DNA from: Spirochaetota bacterium
GTDB taxonomy: Bacteria > Spirochaetota > Spirochaetia > Treponematales > UBA12059
Length of the DNA: 64,000 bases
Assembly: GCA_026398615.1 (NCBI GenBank)
Contig: JAPLSN010000024.1
Location: 61,984-125,983, forward strand
Direction: 5' to 3'
Shown here piece by piece: positions 41,961-51,923 of this stretch (position 1 is its first letter; every line of letters begins with the position of its first letter). Below the pieces are notes generated by a model, which saw only the letters and a program-made list of their open reading frames with translations, ran no database searches and was not told the origin of the DNA. The position numbers were made by a program, and so were the translations under genes.

Positions 41961-44228
41961 CTACTTCACGGTCATCCTGAACACGCCGTCCCAGTCCTCG
42001 GGAACCGGGTACTTCTCGAAATACGCGACCCTGTCCAGGAAGATGGCGCTCGGGCCGTCCTTGAACGCGGCGATGTTCTTCTCGAAGGCGATCCTGGCCT
42101 TCGCCCAATTCTTCTTGCGGTAGGCGATGAGACCCATCTCGAAGACCTTGCGGATCTTGTCCAGCTTTTCCGCGGCCCGGGATGTCGCCTGGAGCAGTTC
42201 GTAGATGCGGACCGGGTCCCTCTTGCCCTTCACCGCCACGAAGTCCAGCTCCCTGCAGACGAACTCGTCCTTGACGAGCCGGTAGACCGCGTCGGTGATG
42301 ATGGTCTTGGAGCGGTATTCCTTGTTGGCCCCCTCGAGGCGGGCCGCCAGGTTCACCGTGTCGCCGATGCTCGTGAAATCCATGCGGTCCTGGGCGCCCA
42401 CGGATCCGAAGACGACCGGACCGGTGTTCACGCCGATGCCGATCTCCACGGTGACGAGCCCTTCCTTTTCGCGGGCTTCACGCTCCTCCTGCATCGTGTG
42501 GCGCAGTTCCATGGCGGCACGGCACGCGTTGAGTTCCTTTTCGGGGCCGTCAAAGAAGGCCATGAGCTCGTCGCCCACGAACTTGTCCACGTCGCCGTGG
42601 TTCCTGATGACGATCTCGGTTTCGAGGCCCAGGTAACGGTTGAGGATCGATACGACTTCGTCCGGACGCTTGCCCTCACAGAGGGTCGTGAAGCCGCGGA
42701 TGTCCGTGAACAGGAAGGTCAGGTTCTTTTCGACCGATGACGAAGTGCCCTTTTCCGCCTGCTTGAGGGTCGAAGCCGAGATGTACGGTACGATGCCCCG
42801 GATGACCGTGACCATCTCCCCGATCTCGCCGGAGAGCGACTTGATCTCGTCGCGCGTGATGACGTGATCACTGTAGACGAGGTTTTCGGCGGACACCCTC
42901 GTCTCGCCGCGGATCATCCCGCGGAGCGAGTTGGAGATCCTGCGGACGCCCATCCTCAGGTAGAGCAGCGGACGGACGATGCGGTCGCCGACGATGAAGA
43001 CGATGATGGCCGACAGGTACAGGAAGAAGACGGTGATGGCGATCACGGAGGAGCGGGTGCGGAAGAAGGGTTCGAAGATGACGTCCTCGTCGAATATGAT
43101 GGCGGCGAGCCCGATGAGCCGGTCACGCCGCACGCCGTCCGCGGAGGCTTTGCCCTTCGTCGTGATGGGACTGATGAACGTGAGGACCTTCGCCTTGACG
43201 TCGGCGAAACCCGCCGAACCCTCGACGGCGCCGTACTTCGCGACGACCGCGCCGGGAATCGCCGGGCGGTCGGGGAAACGCTTGCCGGGAGCCAGCGTCG
43301 AATACTCGGACGCGAAGTCGGGAACGTTGCCCCCCGAGAGGGCGTCGAGATACACCTCGACCTTGAGGTTGGAAAACACCTCGAACGACGCGAAGTGGAA
43401 TTCGGCCCTTTCGTTCAGCTTGGACTGGCGGTCCAGGTATTCGAACATGGCAAGCGAATCCCCGAGGTTGATCTTGTAGATCGCCGCCGCCTGCTCCGCC
43501 TGGTTGCGCGCGCCGTCGCTTACGGCCTTGAAGATCGTCGCCCGGTAGCCGGTGAGCGTCACCGTCGAGAGCACGATGACCACGATGCCGACGACGCTCA
43601 TGAACGCGATGATCAGTTTCGTCTTGATGCGATACACGACCTCGAAGGCCGCGAAGAGCTTGTTCTTCCGGTCGGCCGTCGCCGCCTCGCCGGCCTTGAG
43701 GGTTTTCCGGAATTCGACGAAATCGTTGTACACGGGATCGAGCCGGTTGAGTATGCGGATCGCGAGGATCACGGACGCGACGTTACCCGCGAACGCGAGG
43801 AGCGCGACGACGTAGGCAATGACGGGCACGGCCGCGAAGTAAGCAGGTCGATCGCCGTACGCGGCGAACGGGACGACGAAACAATAGGCCGGGATGACCG
43901 TCGCGGCGATGCGAAGGAAGGCCGAAAGCCGCGTGCCGGGTCCGAATCTTTCGCCCTTGATGCCGTCGAGCGCGAAGCCCGAGAGCTTCCAGAGCCCGAA
44001 AAGCGGCATGGCCCACGCGGCGAACAGGGCGATGCCGGCAAGCGACAGCCCCGAGAGGCGGAGGTATTCGAACGGCAGCGCGAGCGCGGTCATGACCGGG
44101 TAGGTCCCGTCGACGGCGGTGGACGCACCGATCGGCAGGAACAGCCACAGGACGAACAGCGCGCCCGAAAGCCGGTCGAGGATGATCCCGGCGGTCGCCA
44201 TGGTGTCAGAACGGTTCACTTTTTCCAT
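41961..44228 (-). CDS. membrane-bound class III adenylate/guanylate cyclase with HAMP domain
   Basis: A 755-residue sensor-cyclase. Four N-terminal membrane segments (residues about 10-165) lead, through a cytoplasmic or linker patch, to a further segment KLIIAFMSVVGIVVIVLSTV and an extracytoplasmic sensor region (about 240-395). A closing membrane segment (VIAITVFFLYLSAIIVFIVG) and a HAMP/signalling helix follow, then a class III cyclase domain (about 490-690): TFLFTDIRGFTTLC has the first metal Asp, DKFVGDELMAFFDG the second, and RMDFTSIGDTVNLAARLEG the substrate region. This build is common in spirochaetes and cyanobacteria. The product is probably cAMP. The stop is 138 bp before the ankyrin gene; the lipoprotein gene begins 22 bp upstream and may be cotranscribed. 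Confidence 0.9.
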   Translation of the reverse strand: MEKVNRSDTMATAGIILDRLSGALFVLWLFLPIGASTAVDGTYPVMTALALPFEYLRLSGLSLAGIALFAAWAMPLFGLWKLSGFALDGIKGERFGPGTRLSAFLRIAATVIPAYCFVVPFAAYGDRPAYFAAVPVIAYVVALLAFAGNVASVILAIRILNRLDPVYNDFVEFRKTLKAGEAATADRKNKLFAAFEVVYRIKTKLIIAFMSVVGIVVIVLSTVTLTGYRATIFKAVSDGARNQAEQAAAIYKINLGDSLAMFEYLDRQSKLNERAEFHFASFEVFSNLKVEVYLDALSGGNVPDFASEYSTLAPGKRFPDRPAIPGAVVAKYGAVEGSAGFADVKAKVLTFISPITTKGKASADGVRRDRLIGLAAIIFDEDVIFEPFFRTRSSVIAITVFFLYLSAIIVFIVGDRIVRPLLYLRMGVRRISNSLRGMIRGETRVSAENLVYSDHVITRDEIKSLSGEIGEMVTVIRGIVPYISASTLKQAEKGTSSSVEKNLTFLFTDIRGFTTLCEGKRPDEVVSILNRYLGLETEIVIRNHGDVDKFVGDELMAFFDGPEKELNACRAAMELRHTMQEEREAREKEGLVTVEIGIGVNTGPVVFGSVGAQDRMDFTSIGDTVNLAARLEGANKEYRSKTIITDAVYRLVKDEFVCRELDFVAVKGKRDPVRIYELLQATSRAAEKLDKIRKVFEMGLIAYRKKNWAKARIAFEKNIAAFKDGPSAIFLDRVAYFEKYPVPEDWDGVFRMTVK

Positions 44229-44249
44229 TGAGGGGCCCCTTTTTTTCCG

Positions 44250-45515
44250 TCATTCGCCGCCGAGCGCCTTGATCTTGGCGTCGGCCTTGTCGTAGTACGC
44301 CTTGGCCTGCTCGTAGTCGGGTGCCACCCTGAGGACGACGGTAAAACCGTCCCTGGCTTCCTTGTAGAGCTCGGCGTTGTAATCCTCCACCGCCTTGCCG
44401 TAGACGGCCTTGACCCGTTCCATCACGTCGGACCGTTTCGCGGCGACGCGATCCTTGTTCGCCTGGACCTTCATGTTGTCCCTGGCGATATCGATGGTCC
44501 GGATGGCGCCGGCAAGGTCGCCTTTCCGGATGAGGGCGTCGATATCCGCGAGCACGGCATCGATCTCGGCGTCAAAATCGCGGCGGGATGCCTCTTCCTG
44601 CGCCTTGCTCTTGAGCGCCGCCGCGTCGGCGGTCCTGGAAACGGCCAGGGCGGAGGATGCCTTCGCGTCGGCTTCGTCATATTTTTTCGCCGCGAAGAGA
44701 TCCTGTGCCCAGCGGTAGTAAAGCCTGTACTTGGCGTCCCGGAGCTCCGGAGTCGTCGTCTGGCCCGCGTCCGCCAGGGCACGCTCGGCGTTCCTTATGA
44801 CGGTCTCGGCGCCGGCGTAATCCTTCTTCTCCGTTGCGGTCTTGGCCTTCGCGAGGTCATCCGACACCCAGGCCCTGGCCTTGTCGGCGATCTCCTTGCG
44901 GACCCGCAAGGCATCGCCGTTCTTCGAGTCGAGGTAGAGGATCTCGGTGGCGAGCTTCGCGGCTTGGGTCGCGAGCTTGCCGCCTTCGGTGCGCCTTTTT
45001 TCCGCTACCAGGCGCTTTTCGGTCTCCTTGAGCGGGGTCACGCGTTTTTCGAGGAGCTTGGCCCTCAGGGGCTCGGTTTCCTTCCGCATCGCCAGCGCAT
45101 CCTTATTGGAGCCTTCGATGGCTACGGCACGTTCCACCGCGCCGCAATACTCGTAGTCGTCCCGTTCGTTCCGGTTCTTCTTGACGCGGTAGCCCTTGGC
45201 CTTCGCGACATAAAACGCCAGTCGCTCGGCCTTCCATGCGTTCGTCCTCGCGAGGTACTTGCGAGCGGTTTCGTTCAGCGGGTCGAGAATCAAAGCGTTG
45301 GTAAAGTGGGCGCGGACCAGGGATACCGCCCCGAAATCCTCGTTCTGGACGAGGCGCACGTTGTAGAGTTCCACGCCCCGATCGGCCAGCACCTGCGCCT
45401 TTTCCTCACGCGAAGCCTTCTGGACCAGGAAGAGGTCGGCGGTCATGGCACAGGACGAGGCGGAGAGCAGGACCATGATCAGCGCCGCGGCTGCCAGGGA
45501 CATACTTTTCTTCAT
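44250..45515 (-). CDS. predicted lipoprotein with coiled-coil/TPR-like repeats
   Basis: A 421-residue exported protein. The signal MKKSMSLAAAALIMVLLSASSC ends in a lipobox-like SASSC, so it is probably lipid-anchored. The body is almost entirely helical, rich in Ala, Lys, Asp and Glu, with repeats spaced like TPRs (YAGAETVIRNAERALADAG; KKYDEADAKASSALAVSR; AIRTIDIARDNMKVQANK; DYEQAKAYYDKADAKIKAL). The start is at 45515 with GGAGG 4 nt upstream. It lies directly upstream of the cyclase gene, with a 22-bp gap, suggesting a shared transcript and perhaps a role in sensing at the envelope. Confidence 0.75.
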   Translation of the reverse strand: MKKSMSLAAAALIMVLLSASSCAMTADLFLVQKASREEKAQVLADRGVELYNVRLVQNEDFGAVSLVRAHFTNALILDPLNETARKYLARTNAWKAERLAFYVAKAKGYRVKKNRNERDDYEYCGAVERAVAIEGSNKDALAMRKETEPLRAKLLEKRVTPLKETEKRLVAEKRRTEGGKLATQAAKLATEILYLDSKNGDALRVRKEIADKARAWVSDDLAKAKTATEKKDYAGAETVIRNAERALADAGQTTTPELRDAKYRLYYRWAQDLFAAKKYDEADAKASSALAVSRTADAAALKSKAQEEASRRDFDAEIDAVLADIDALIRKGDLAGAIRTIDIARDNMKVQANKDRVAAKRSDVMERVKAVYGKAVEDYNAELYKEARDGFTVVLRVAPDYEQAKAYYDKADAKIKALGGE

Positions 45516-45724
45516 AGAACCTCCAGGCTCCACACGAATCGAAACGCCCCCGTGCAGGCTGCGGGGGCGGGCTGTTGGCCGAGCTGCGGATGATCGGCGT
45601 ACGGACGTCCGTCGGCGGTAAGTTTATCCATACAATATACCGGATCGCTCCGATTTTTCACGGCCAATCATGCTGGAATTCGCCGAAAGGAAGGCGAAGT
45701 CCACACCAAACCGCTTCCGTTCGA

Positions 45725-47443
45725 CTAGCCGTCTGGAAACGGCTGGCTCGCACCGCCTGAGCGATCCGGGAAAAAACAGGTGATCGTCGTGCCCCGCCCC
45801 GGTTCGCTCTCGCCCCGCAAGCTCCCTCCGTGCCGCTCCATGATGGACCGGCACAGCGGCAGGCCGAGTCCCTGCCCGCGCTCCCCTTCGGTACCGAAGG
45901 TGGATCGGACGCCGTCCCCGCCCAGGGCCGTCGCCAGGGTCGCATCGTCCATGCCGATGCCCGTGTCCGCGAAGGCGAGTTCCAGCCCGTCCCGGAGCCG
46001 CTCCGCCCGGATCGACACGCTCCCTCCGCGGGGCGTGAACTTCATGGCGTTCTGAACGAGGTTCCGCACGAGGATGCGGAACTGCCGGTCGTCGGCCCGC
46101 ACGGTCGTCTCCGTTCCGGATATCCCGAGCGAGATGCCCTTCTGGCTTGCGATCATGGACACGAGATCCAGGCATTCGCGGACGACGGGCCCGACCTGGA
46201 CGATCCCTGCCGAGAGAGGCGAGTCCGAGACGGATGGCCCCACCCACCCGAGGAGATTGTCCAGGGTGCTGTAGATGGCTTCCAGGCTCTTCTGGGCTTC
46301 GGTGAAGATGATGCGGGTTTCCTCGTCCGGGATGCCGTCCTCGAGCCTGAACTTCACGAGCTGGCGGAACCCCCAGATCGGCGCGACCAGGTCGTGGCCG
46401 ATGATGGCCAGGAGCCGGGCCCGCATGGCAGCCGAAGCCCGGTTCTCCTCCAGCAGCGCCTCGCGGTCGGTGACGTCATCGAGGACACCGATGATCCCCG
46501 CCAGGATTCCGTCGGCGTCGCGGTAGACGGCCTTGACGACATGGATCGTCCGCGTTTCGCCCCGGCCGTCGGCGATCCCCATCCGGTAGCCGGTGATGTC
46601 GGATGGGGTATTCCTGAGCGTGGAATCGCTCGCATCGATGGGTATCGCAGCCGTTTCGCCGAAGAGCTCGTCCGCGCGCTTGCCGACGATATCCCTTCCT
46701 TCCCGTCCGAAGAAATCGCAGTATGCCTGGTTGCAGCCCGTGAAGATGCCGTCCATCGACTTGTGGAAGACCGGCATCGGGATGGCGTCGAGCAGGGTCT
46801 GCCGGAAGCTCAAGCCCTCGGCGATCATGCTGGACGTGCGCCGGAGGTTGGAAATGACCCGCTCCCGTTTCCCCGTTTCACGTTCGATCAGTGCGTCCAG
46901 CGAGTACATGCCCACATAGAGGAAAGCGAGGAGGGCGAAGAGGTGGATAAAGGATACCGGGTAGCCGCCGCGGAGCAGGCCGGGCAGCCCGGGAATGAGC
47001 CGTGGATCCGCCAGGGTCATTGAATACTCACCGAGCACGACGGCGGAGGACAGGAGGAACCAGGGCCTCGAAGGCTTCCTCCCGGCGCAGAACACCACGA
47101 TGGTCGGCGCCAGGACGTTGAGCAGGGGATAGATCTCGATCGGGTCGACGAAGGTGGAGTAGACGGAACTCGCGATGGCGGTCGCGGCCATGATGCCGCC
47201 CGCGGCGCTGGCGGAAATTCCGAACCTCACGAGGACGAGCACGACCGCATACGCGGCCGTGAAGGAAACGCCGGCCAGGGCGCCGGGTTTCCCCTCGGCC
47301 AGGGGAATGGCGCCGTTCAGGAGCGAGGAAACGGCGAGGATGAGCAGGGTCACGACGAGCAGTTCGGTTCGGTACGCTCCGGGGACGGAATCGTCGAACC
47401 GTGCGGGGAGGAAGAATCCGATGGCCCGTCTGCAAGGATTCAT
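45725..47443 (-). CDS. membrane sensor histidine kinase with PAS domain, orphan
   Basis: A 572-residue kinase. About six hydrophobic segments (residues 25-190) form a membrane sensor, then a PAS domain (about 215-340: QTLLDAIPMPVFHKSMDG, GIFTGCNQAYCDFFGREG), a phosphoacceptor helix (IIGHDLVAPIWGFRQLVKF, the His in GHDL) and the ATPase domain with the N-box RILVRNLVQNAMKFTP and G-boxes DTGIGM and GERGQGLGLPLC. No response-regulator gene is beside it, so its partner acts from elsewhere. The stop is 210 bp before the lipoprotein gene, with a small GC hairpin near 45545-45569. Confidence 0.9.
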   Translation of the reverse strand: MNPCRRAIGFFLPARFDDSVPGAYRTELLVVTLLILAVSSLLNGAIPLAEGKPGALAGVSFTAAYAVVLVLVRFGISASAAGGIMAATAIASSVYSTFVDPIEIYPLLNVLAPTIVVFCAGRKPSRPWFLLSSAVVLGEYSMTLADPRLIPGLPGLLRGGYPVSFIHLFALLAFLYVGMYSLDALIERETGKRERVISNLRRTSSMIAEGLSFRQTLLDAIPMPVFHKSMDGIFTGCNQAYCDFFGREGRDIVGKRADELFGETAAIPIDASDSTLRNTPSDITGYRMGIADGRGETRTIHVVKAVYRDADGILAGIIGVLDDVTDREALLEENRASAAMRARLLAIIGHDLVAPIWGFRQLVKFRLEDGIPDEETRIIFTEAQKSLEAIYSTLDNLLGWVGPSVSDSPLSAGIVQVGPVVRECLDLVSMIASQKGISLGISGTETTVRADDRQFRILVRNLVQNAMKFTPRGGSVSIRAERLRDGLELAFADTGIGMDDATLATALGGDGVRSTFGTEGERGQGLGLPLCRSIMERHGGSLRGESEPGRGTTITCFFPDRSGGASQPFPDG

Positions 47444-47518
47444 GAAGCCATTATAAGCGCAAACACCGCGGTATTTCCATGTTCGACCGGCCCGGACGCC
47501 ATGATCGGTCCCTTCCCG

Positions 47519-48613
47519 TCAATCGTCGGGCAAGAGGCGGACGCGCGTTTCGTCGAAGCCTATGGAGACGGGACTCCCCTCGGGTGGAATGCGCTTGACG
47601 GAAGGGTCGTCGATCTGGACGAGGACTTCGCCGTATTCCGTCTCCACGAAGCTCTCGACGCTGTGGCCGAGGTAGACGTTCATGCGGATGGAACCGTCGA
47701 CGATGCCGGAGCCCGGGACGCCGAGCCTTAGCGATTCGGGACGGGCCATGGCGGACGCCGTCGTCCCCGCGGCGATCGCGGGAGAAGCGCGCGCCACCCG
47801 GAACTTCTTGCCCCTGAGCGAACAGGTCCACCCGTCGCCTTCCCGGCCGAGGACCTCGACCGGGAAGAAAGCCACCTTGCCGACGAAGCCCGCGACGAAC
47901 TTCGAGGCGGGATCCTCGTAGATCCCGACGGGCGTGCCGATCTGGCGGATCTCGCCGTCCTTCATGACGATGACGCGGTCGGAAAGGCTCATCGCCTCCA
48001 CGCGGTCGTGGGTGACGTAGACCGCCGTAATGCCGAGCGTCTTCTGGATGCGGCGGATCTCCACCCGCATCTGCTCGCGGAGCAGGGCGTCGAGGTTCGA
48101 CAGAGGCTCGTCGAGCAGGAGCACCGAGGGTTCGACGATGAGCGAGCGAGCCAGGGCAACGCGCTGCTGCTGGACGCCCGAAAGGCGTCCGGGCGAGCGG
48201 TCAGCGAGGTTCTCGAGCCCGACGAGGGCGAGTGTCGATCGGACCTTCTCGGCGATCTCCGCCTTCGGGACCTTCCGTATCCTGAGGCCGTAGGCCACGT
48301 TGTCCGACACCGTCATGTGGGGGAAGAGGCCGTAGCTCTGGAAGACCGTGGCCGTGTCGCGCTTGTTGGGCGGCAGCATGGTGACGTCTTCCGATCCGAT
48401 CAGGATCCGCCCCGAGCTCGGAAGCTCGAACCCGGCTATCATGCGGAGCGTCGTCGTCTTGCCGCAGCCCGAGGGGCCGAGGAGCGTCACGAGTTCGCCC
48501 GGCGACACGGTGAAATCCGACTCGCGGACCGCGACGACGTCGGCCCGTCCCTTGGTGTTCCTGAATCGCTTCGTCACGCCTGCGAGGGTGACGGATACGC
48601 TGTTTTTCGGCAT
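47519..48613 (-). CDS. Fbp/Afu-type ABC transporter ATP-binding protein
   Basis: A 364-residue ATPase of the iron/phosphonate/spermidine class (Fbp/Pot-like). It has Walker A LLGPSGCGKTTTLRMIAG, Walker B VLLLDEPLSNLDALLREQM, a switch His in VTHDRVEAMS, and a C-terminal TOBE-like regulatory segment. Unusually, the ABC signature reads LSGVQQQRVALARS, with Val where the second Gly of LSGGQ is expected. The neighbouring genes encode permease and binding protein in order, so it is the energiser of that importer. The start at 48613 has GGAG about 10 nt upstream. Confidence 0.88.
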   Translation of the reverse strand: MPKNSVSVTLAGVTKRFRNTKGRADVVAVRESDFTVSPGELVTLLGPSGCGKTTTLRMIAGFELPSSGRILIGSEDVTMLPPNKRDTATVFQSYGLFPHMTVSDNVAYGLRIRKVPKAEIAEKVRSTLALVGLENLADRSPGRLSGVQQQRVALARSLIVEPSVLLLDEPLSNLDALLREQMRVEIRRIQKTLGITAVYVTHDRVEAMSLSDRVIVMKDGEIRQIGTPVGIYEDPASKFVAGFVGKVAFFPVEVLGREGDGWTCSLRGKKFRVARASPAIAAGTTASAMARPESLRLGVPGSGIVDGSIRMNVYLGHSVESFVETEYGEVLVQIDDPSVKRIPPEGSPVSIGFDETRVRLLPDD

Positions 48614-48670
48614 GGATTTCGGCTCCTCGCTGCTTTTCGTTGGTATGGCGTTCGCATCGCCCGGGGGGGA

Positions 48671-50887
48671 TCAGCCCGCCACGGTCTTCTCGGTCAGGCC
48701 CTCGTCGCGCACGAGCAGCCGCATGAGGCCGAAGGCCGCGAGGACGATGACGATGAGGGCGGTCGACAGGACGCTGGCCAGCCCGAAGCGAAGGTTCTCG
48801 GAGAAGTTGTAGATCTGCACCGTCAGGTGGTACCAGCGGGCGGATATCAGGAATATGATGGCGCTGACCGCCGTCATCGAACGGACGAAGGTATACGACA
48901 TGCTCGTGAGGAAAGCCGGCCGGATCAGCGGCAGGACGATGGTCCTGAAGACCGTCGGCGCGTCCGCCCCGAGGTCCGCGGCAGCTTCCTCGATGGCCGG
49001 GTCGATCTGCCGGAGCGACGCCGCGCCCGTCTCGAGCCCGACGGGCAGCTCGCGCACCACGTAGCTGATCACGATGATCGCGGCCGTGCCTACGAGCAGG
49101 AGCGGCGGCTTGTTGAAGGCCAGGATGTAGCTGATGCCGATCAGTGTGCCGGGGACCGCGAAAGGCGTCATGAGCAGGACTTCGAGCAGTCGCTTGCCGG
49201 CAAAGGTCTTGCGCACGACCGCGAGGGCCGCGACCATGGCCAGCACTCCCGCGATCGGGGTCGCGACCGCGGCGAGCGTCACCGTGTCGCGGATGGCCTG
49301 GGCGCCCCGGCTCAGCGCCTCGCCGATGTTGGCGAGGGTGAACGAATAATCGATGCCCCAGTTCTTGACGAAGCAGCCGGCGACGATCGTCCCGTAAAGC
49401 CCGACGATGAAAAGCAGGCAGAGGCCCACGAACGCGGAGAGCGCGAAGCGCACCCCCGGCGGCGCCAGTTCGGCAAGGCGTGTCGAGGGTTTCCCGGTCA
49501 CGGTCACGAAGCTCCGGCGGTTCACCCAGTAGCGCTGGGCGAAGAAGGCCGTGAGGGTCGGCAGGAGGAGGAGCAGCGACAGCGCCGCGCCGCCGCCGAG
49601 GTTGTTGCGCCCGGTGACCTCGATGTACGCCTCGGTGGAGAGCACGCGGTACGAGCCGGACAGGAGCAGGGGATTCGCGAAGTCGGCGAGCGAGTTGGTG
49701 AACACGAGGAGCCAGGCCGACAGGACGCCGGGCATGGCGAGCGGCAGGGTCACCGACAGGAAGGTGCGCAGCCGCGAGGCGTTGAGATCGAGGGCGGCAT
49801 CCTCCAACGTCGAATCGATGGCCTTGAGCACGCTCGACAGCGTGAGATACGCGATGGGGAACATCCCGATCGTCTGGACCATGACGAGGCCGCCGAGGCC
49901 GTACACCGAGAATTCCTTCAGGCCGAGGAGCTGTTTCGTGATGAGTCCGTTGTTCCCGAACAGGAGGATGATCGAGAGGGTGAGCGAGAACGGCGGGGAG
50001 ATGACCGGCATCGTGGCCAGGGTGCCGATGAACTTCTTGCCGCCGACGGAGGTGCGCTCGGTCAGGAAGGCGAAGGCGAAGCCGATCAGGGTCGATATGG
50101 TCGCGGTCCAGACGCCGAGACGCACGGAACCGAACAGGGCCTGCAGGTAGCGCGGCGAAAGGACCTGCTTCCATGTTTCGAGCGAGAACGAACCGTCGCG
50201 GACGAAGGTGAGGCGGACGGCTTCGAACAACGGGTAGGCGACGAAGACGAAGGCCACGGCGAAAAGGAAGAGGACCGCGTAGCCCGTGAGCGGATCGCGC
50301 GCGAGGGTGGCAACTGCGAACAGCAGGGTGAAGACAAGCCAGGCGATGAGCGCGAGCGACAGGAGCAGGCGGTCGAAGCCGGCGGCACCCGCCCCCGGCG
50401 CCGCGACTACCAGGGCCCCGAGCACACCTGACCCGGACTCGTCGGGTATGGGAGCGAAGTAGATCCTCGCCCTGGCCCTGCCGCCGTCCGGCCCGAAATC
50501 GAGTTCGTAGAGCGCCTTGGTGACGAAGGGTTCCAGGTAATAGGCGCTCTCCAGACCCTTGGTGAATTCCGCTCCCGCCGATTCCGCCGCGAGGAGGTCG
50601 GTCATGACCTGGTCGGCCGCTGCGACCGAGAACGCGCCAGTCCCGGTATCGAGCGCGAGGTAGGCTGCCCTGGAACCGGGCAGGACGGAAGCCAGCCCCG
50701 ACAGCCAACCGGGCATGGACGCCTGGTCCGCGGGAGCGGTTCTGGCGAACAGCGCGATTTCCTTGAAACGGGACCCCTCGGTCAGATCGCGGAAGGATCC
50801 GGCGAGCGACAGGTAGATCCATGCGTCGAACGCGGCGAACAAGGCCGCGACGATCAGGAGTTTCACGAGTTTTTTCCGTTCGATCAT
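48671..50887 (-). CDS. fused two-domain ABC permease with extra N-terminal extracytoplasmic region
   Basis: A 738-residue permease of the FbpB/AfuB/PhnU type. Two six-segment BPD-type units are joined in one chain. Each has an EAA-like motif: LEDAALDLNASRLRTFLSVTLP in the first and IEEAAADLGADAPTVFRTIVLP in the second. Before them, residues about 25-165 form an extra extracytoplasmic region (starting after a segment LIVAALFAAFDAWIYLSLAG) with DTGTGAFSVAAADQVM-like sensor-style sequence that I do not recall in ordinary FbpB. The start is the ATG at 50887 (GGGGAG upstream). The three genes form one transcription unit with small gaps. Confidence 0.87.
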   Translation of the reverse strand: MIERKKLVKLLIVAALFAAFDAWIYLSLAGSFRDLTEGSRFKEIALFARTAPADQASMPGWLSGLASVLPGSRAAYLALDTGTGAFSVAAADQVMTDLLAAESAGAEFTKGLESAYYLEPFVTKALYELDFGPDGGRARARIYFAPIPDESGSGVLGALVVAAPGAGAAGFDRLLLSLALIAWLVFTLLFAVATLARDPLTGYAVLFLFAVAFVFVAYPLFEAVRLTFVRDGSFSLETWKQVLSPRYLQALFGSVRLGVWTATISTLIGFAFAFLTERTSVGGKKFIGTLATMPVISPPFSLTLSIILLFGNNGLITKQLLGLKEFSVYGLGGLVMVQTIGMFPIAYLTLSSVLKAIDSTLEDAALDLNASRLRTFLSVTLPLAMPGVLSAWLLVFTNSLADFANPLLLSGSYRVLSTEAYIEVTGRNNLGGGAALSLLLLLPTLTAFFAQRYWVNRRSFVTVTGKPSTRLAELAPPGVRFALSAFVGLCLLFIVGLYGTIVAGCFVKNWGIDYSFTLANIGEALSRGAQAIRDTVTLAAVATPIAGVLAMVAALAVVRKTFAGKRLLEVLLMTPFAVPGTLIGISYILAFNKPPLLLVGTAAIIVISYVVRELPVGLETGAASLRQIDPAIEEAAADLGADAPTVFRTIVLPLIRPAFLTSMSYTFVRSMTAVSAIIFLISARWYHLTVQIYNFSENLRFGLASVLSTALIVIVLAAFGLMRLLVRDEGLTEKTVAG

Positions 50888-50918
50888 GCTGCTCCCCGTC
50901 GCCGCGTCGTCGCGTGTA

Positions 50919-51923
50919 TTACCGGAGGGACCCGATCTCGTCGTTCCAGCGCTTGAGCAGCCGGTCCTTGTTGACCTTGTCGCCGTCCCAAGCCATGTCC
51001 TGCTTGACGGTCCTGATCTCGGTGAGCGAGAGGGCGCTCGGGTGGCGGGGCGAGCCCTTGGCAACGAGGACGAGGTACCACTGGGTGAAGAGCTCCTGGG
51101 CTTTCTTGGAAGTCAGGACCCAGTCGTAGAGCTTCTTGGCGTTGACCGCGTCCTTGCCGCCCTTGATGAGCGACATGGAGGCCAGCTCGTAGCCCGAACC
51201 GTCGGAGGGCGCGGTGATGAGGACATTGGCGCCTTCGGCCTTGAGCTTCACCTGGTCGTGCGCGTAGCCGATGCCGACCGGGACTTCTCCGATGGCCACG
51301 CTCTTGCCGGGCGCCGAGCCCGACTTGGTGTACTGGTCGATGTTGGCGTCGAGCTTCTTGAGGTAGTCGAAGGTCTTCTGCTCGTCGCCGCCCATCACGT
51401 ACCGGATGGTCGTGATGACGTTGTAGGCGGTGCCCGAGGTGTTCGGGTTGGCCATGCGGATGCGGCCCTTGTATTCCGGCTTGAGGAGGTCGGCCCAGCT
51501 CTTCGGCGGGGTGATGCCGAGTTCCTTGGCGCGGTCGAGGTTGGTGACGAAGGTTAGGGGGCCGACGTAGAGTCCGATCCAGTAATCCTGGGGATCACGG
51601 TACTGAGCGTCCGTGTTGGCGGCCGCCCTGGACTTGTACGGCGTCGTCAGACCCTTGGACTTGGCGGTGATGTGGTCGAGGCCGACGCCGCCCACCCAGA
51701 TGGACGCCTGGGGATTGGCGGATTCGGCTTCCATGCGCGCGACGGCTTCGCCGCCGGAGAGCCGGACGAAGTTGACGGTGATGCCGGTTTCGGTCTGGAA
51801 GGTTTCGAAGAGGGCCTTGGCGAGGGGCTCTTCGAGCGTAGTGTAGGCGCTCACGGTGTTCTGGGCCCAGAGCCCGGCAACTGCGAGCAGGATGACAGAA
51901 ACGAATGCGATGCCGCGTTTCAT
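50919..51923 (-). CDS. periplasmic substrate-binding protein, Fbp/AfuA-like
   Basis: A 334-residue exported binding protein (signal MKRGIAFVSVILLAVAGLWAQ) of the bacterial ferric-ion/2-aminoethylphosphonate-binding group: the early VSAYTTLEEPLAKALFETF, ASIWVGGVGLDHI, and LYVGPLTFVTNLDRAKELG match the family. Which ligand it binds (Fe3+, phosphonate, thiamine) cannot be told from this alone. AGGAGG lies 6 nt before the ATG. It is the first gene of the operon, followed by the fused permease (31 bp) and the ATPase. Confidence 0.88.
   Translation of the reverse strand: MKRGIAFVSVILLAVAGLWAQNTVSAYTTLEEPLAKALFETFQTETGITVNFVRLSGGEAVARMEAESANPQASIWVGGVGLDHITAKSKGLTTPYKSRAAANTDAQYRDPQDYWIGLYVGPLTFVTNLDRAKELGITPPKSWADLLKPEYKGRIRMANPNTSGTAYNVITTIRYVMGGDEQKTFDYLKKLDANIDQYTKSGSAPGKSVAIGEVPVGIGYAHDQVKLKAEGANVLITAPSDGSGYELASMSLIKGGKDAVNAKKLYDWVLTSKKAQELFTQWYLVLVAKGSPRHPSALSLTEIRTVKQDMAWDGDKVNKDRLLKRWNDEIGSLR

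Noticed and set aside
48008-50431. An 807-aa ORF on the plus strand
   Set aside because: It is antisense to the ABC permease and ATPase genes and consists of low-complexity charged residues.
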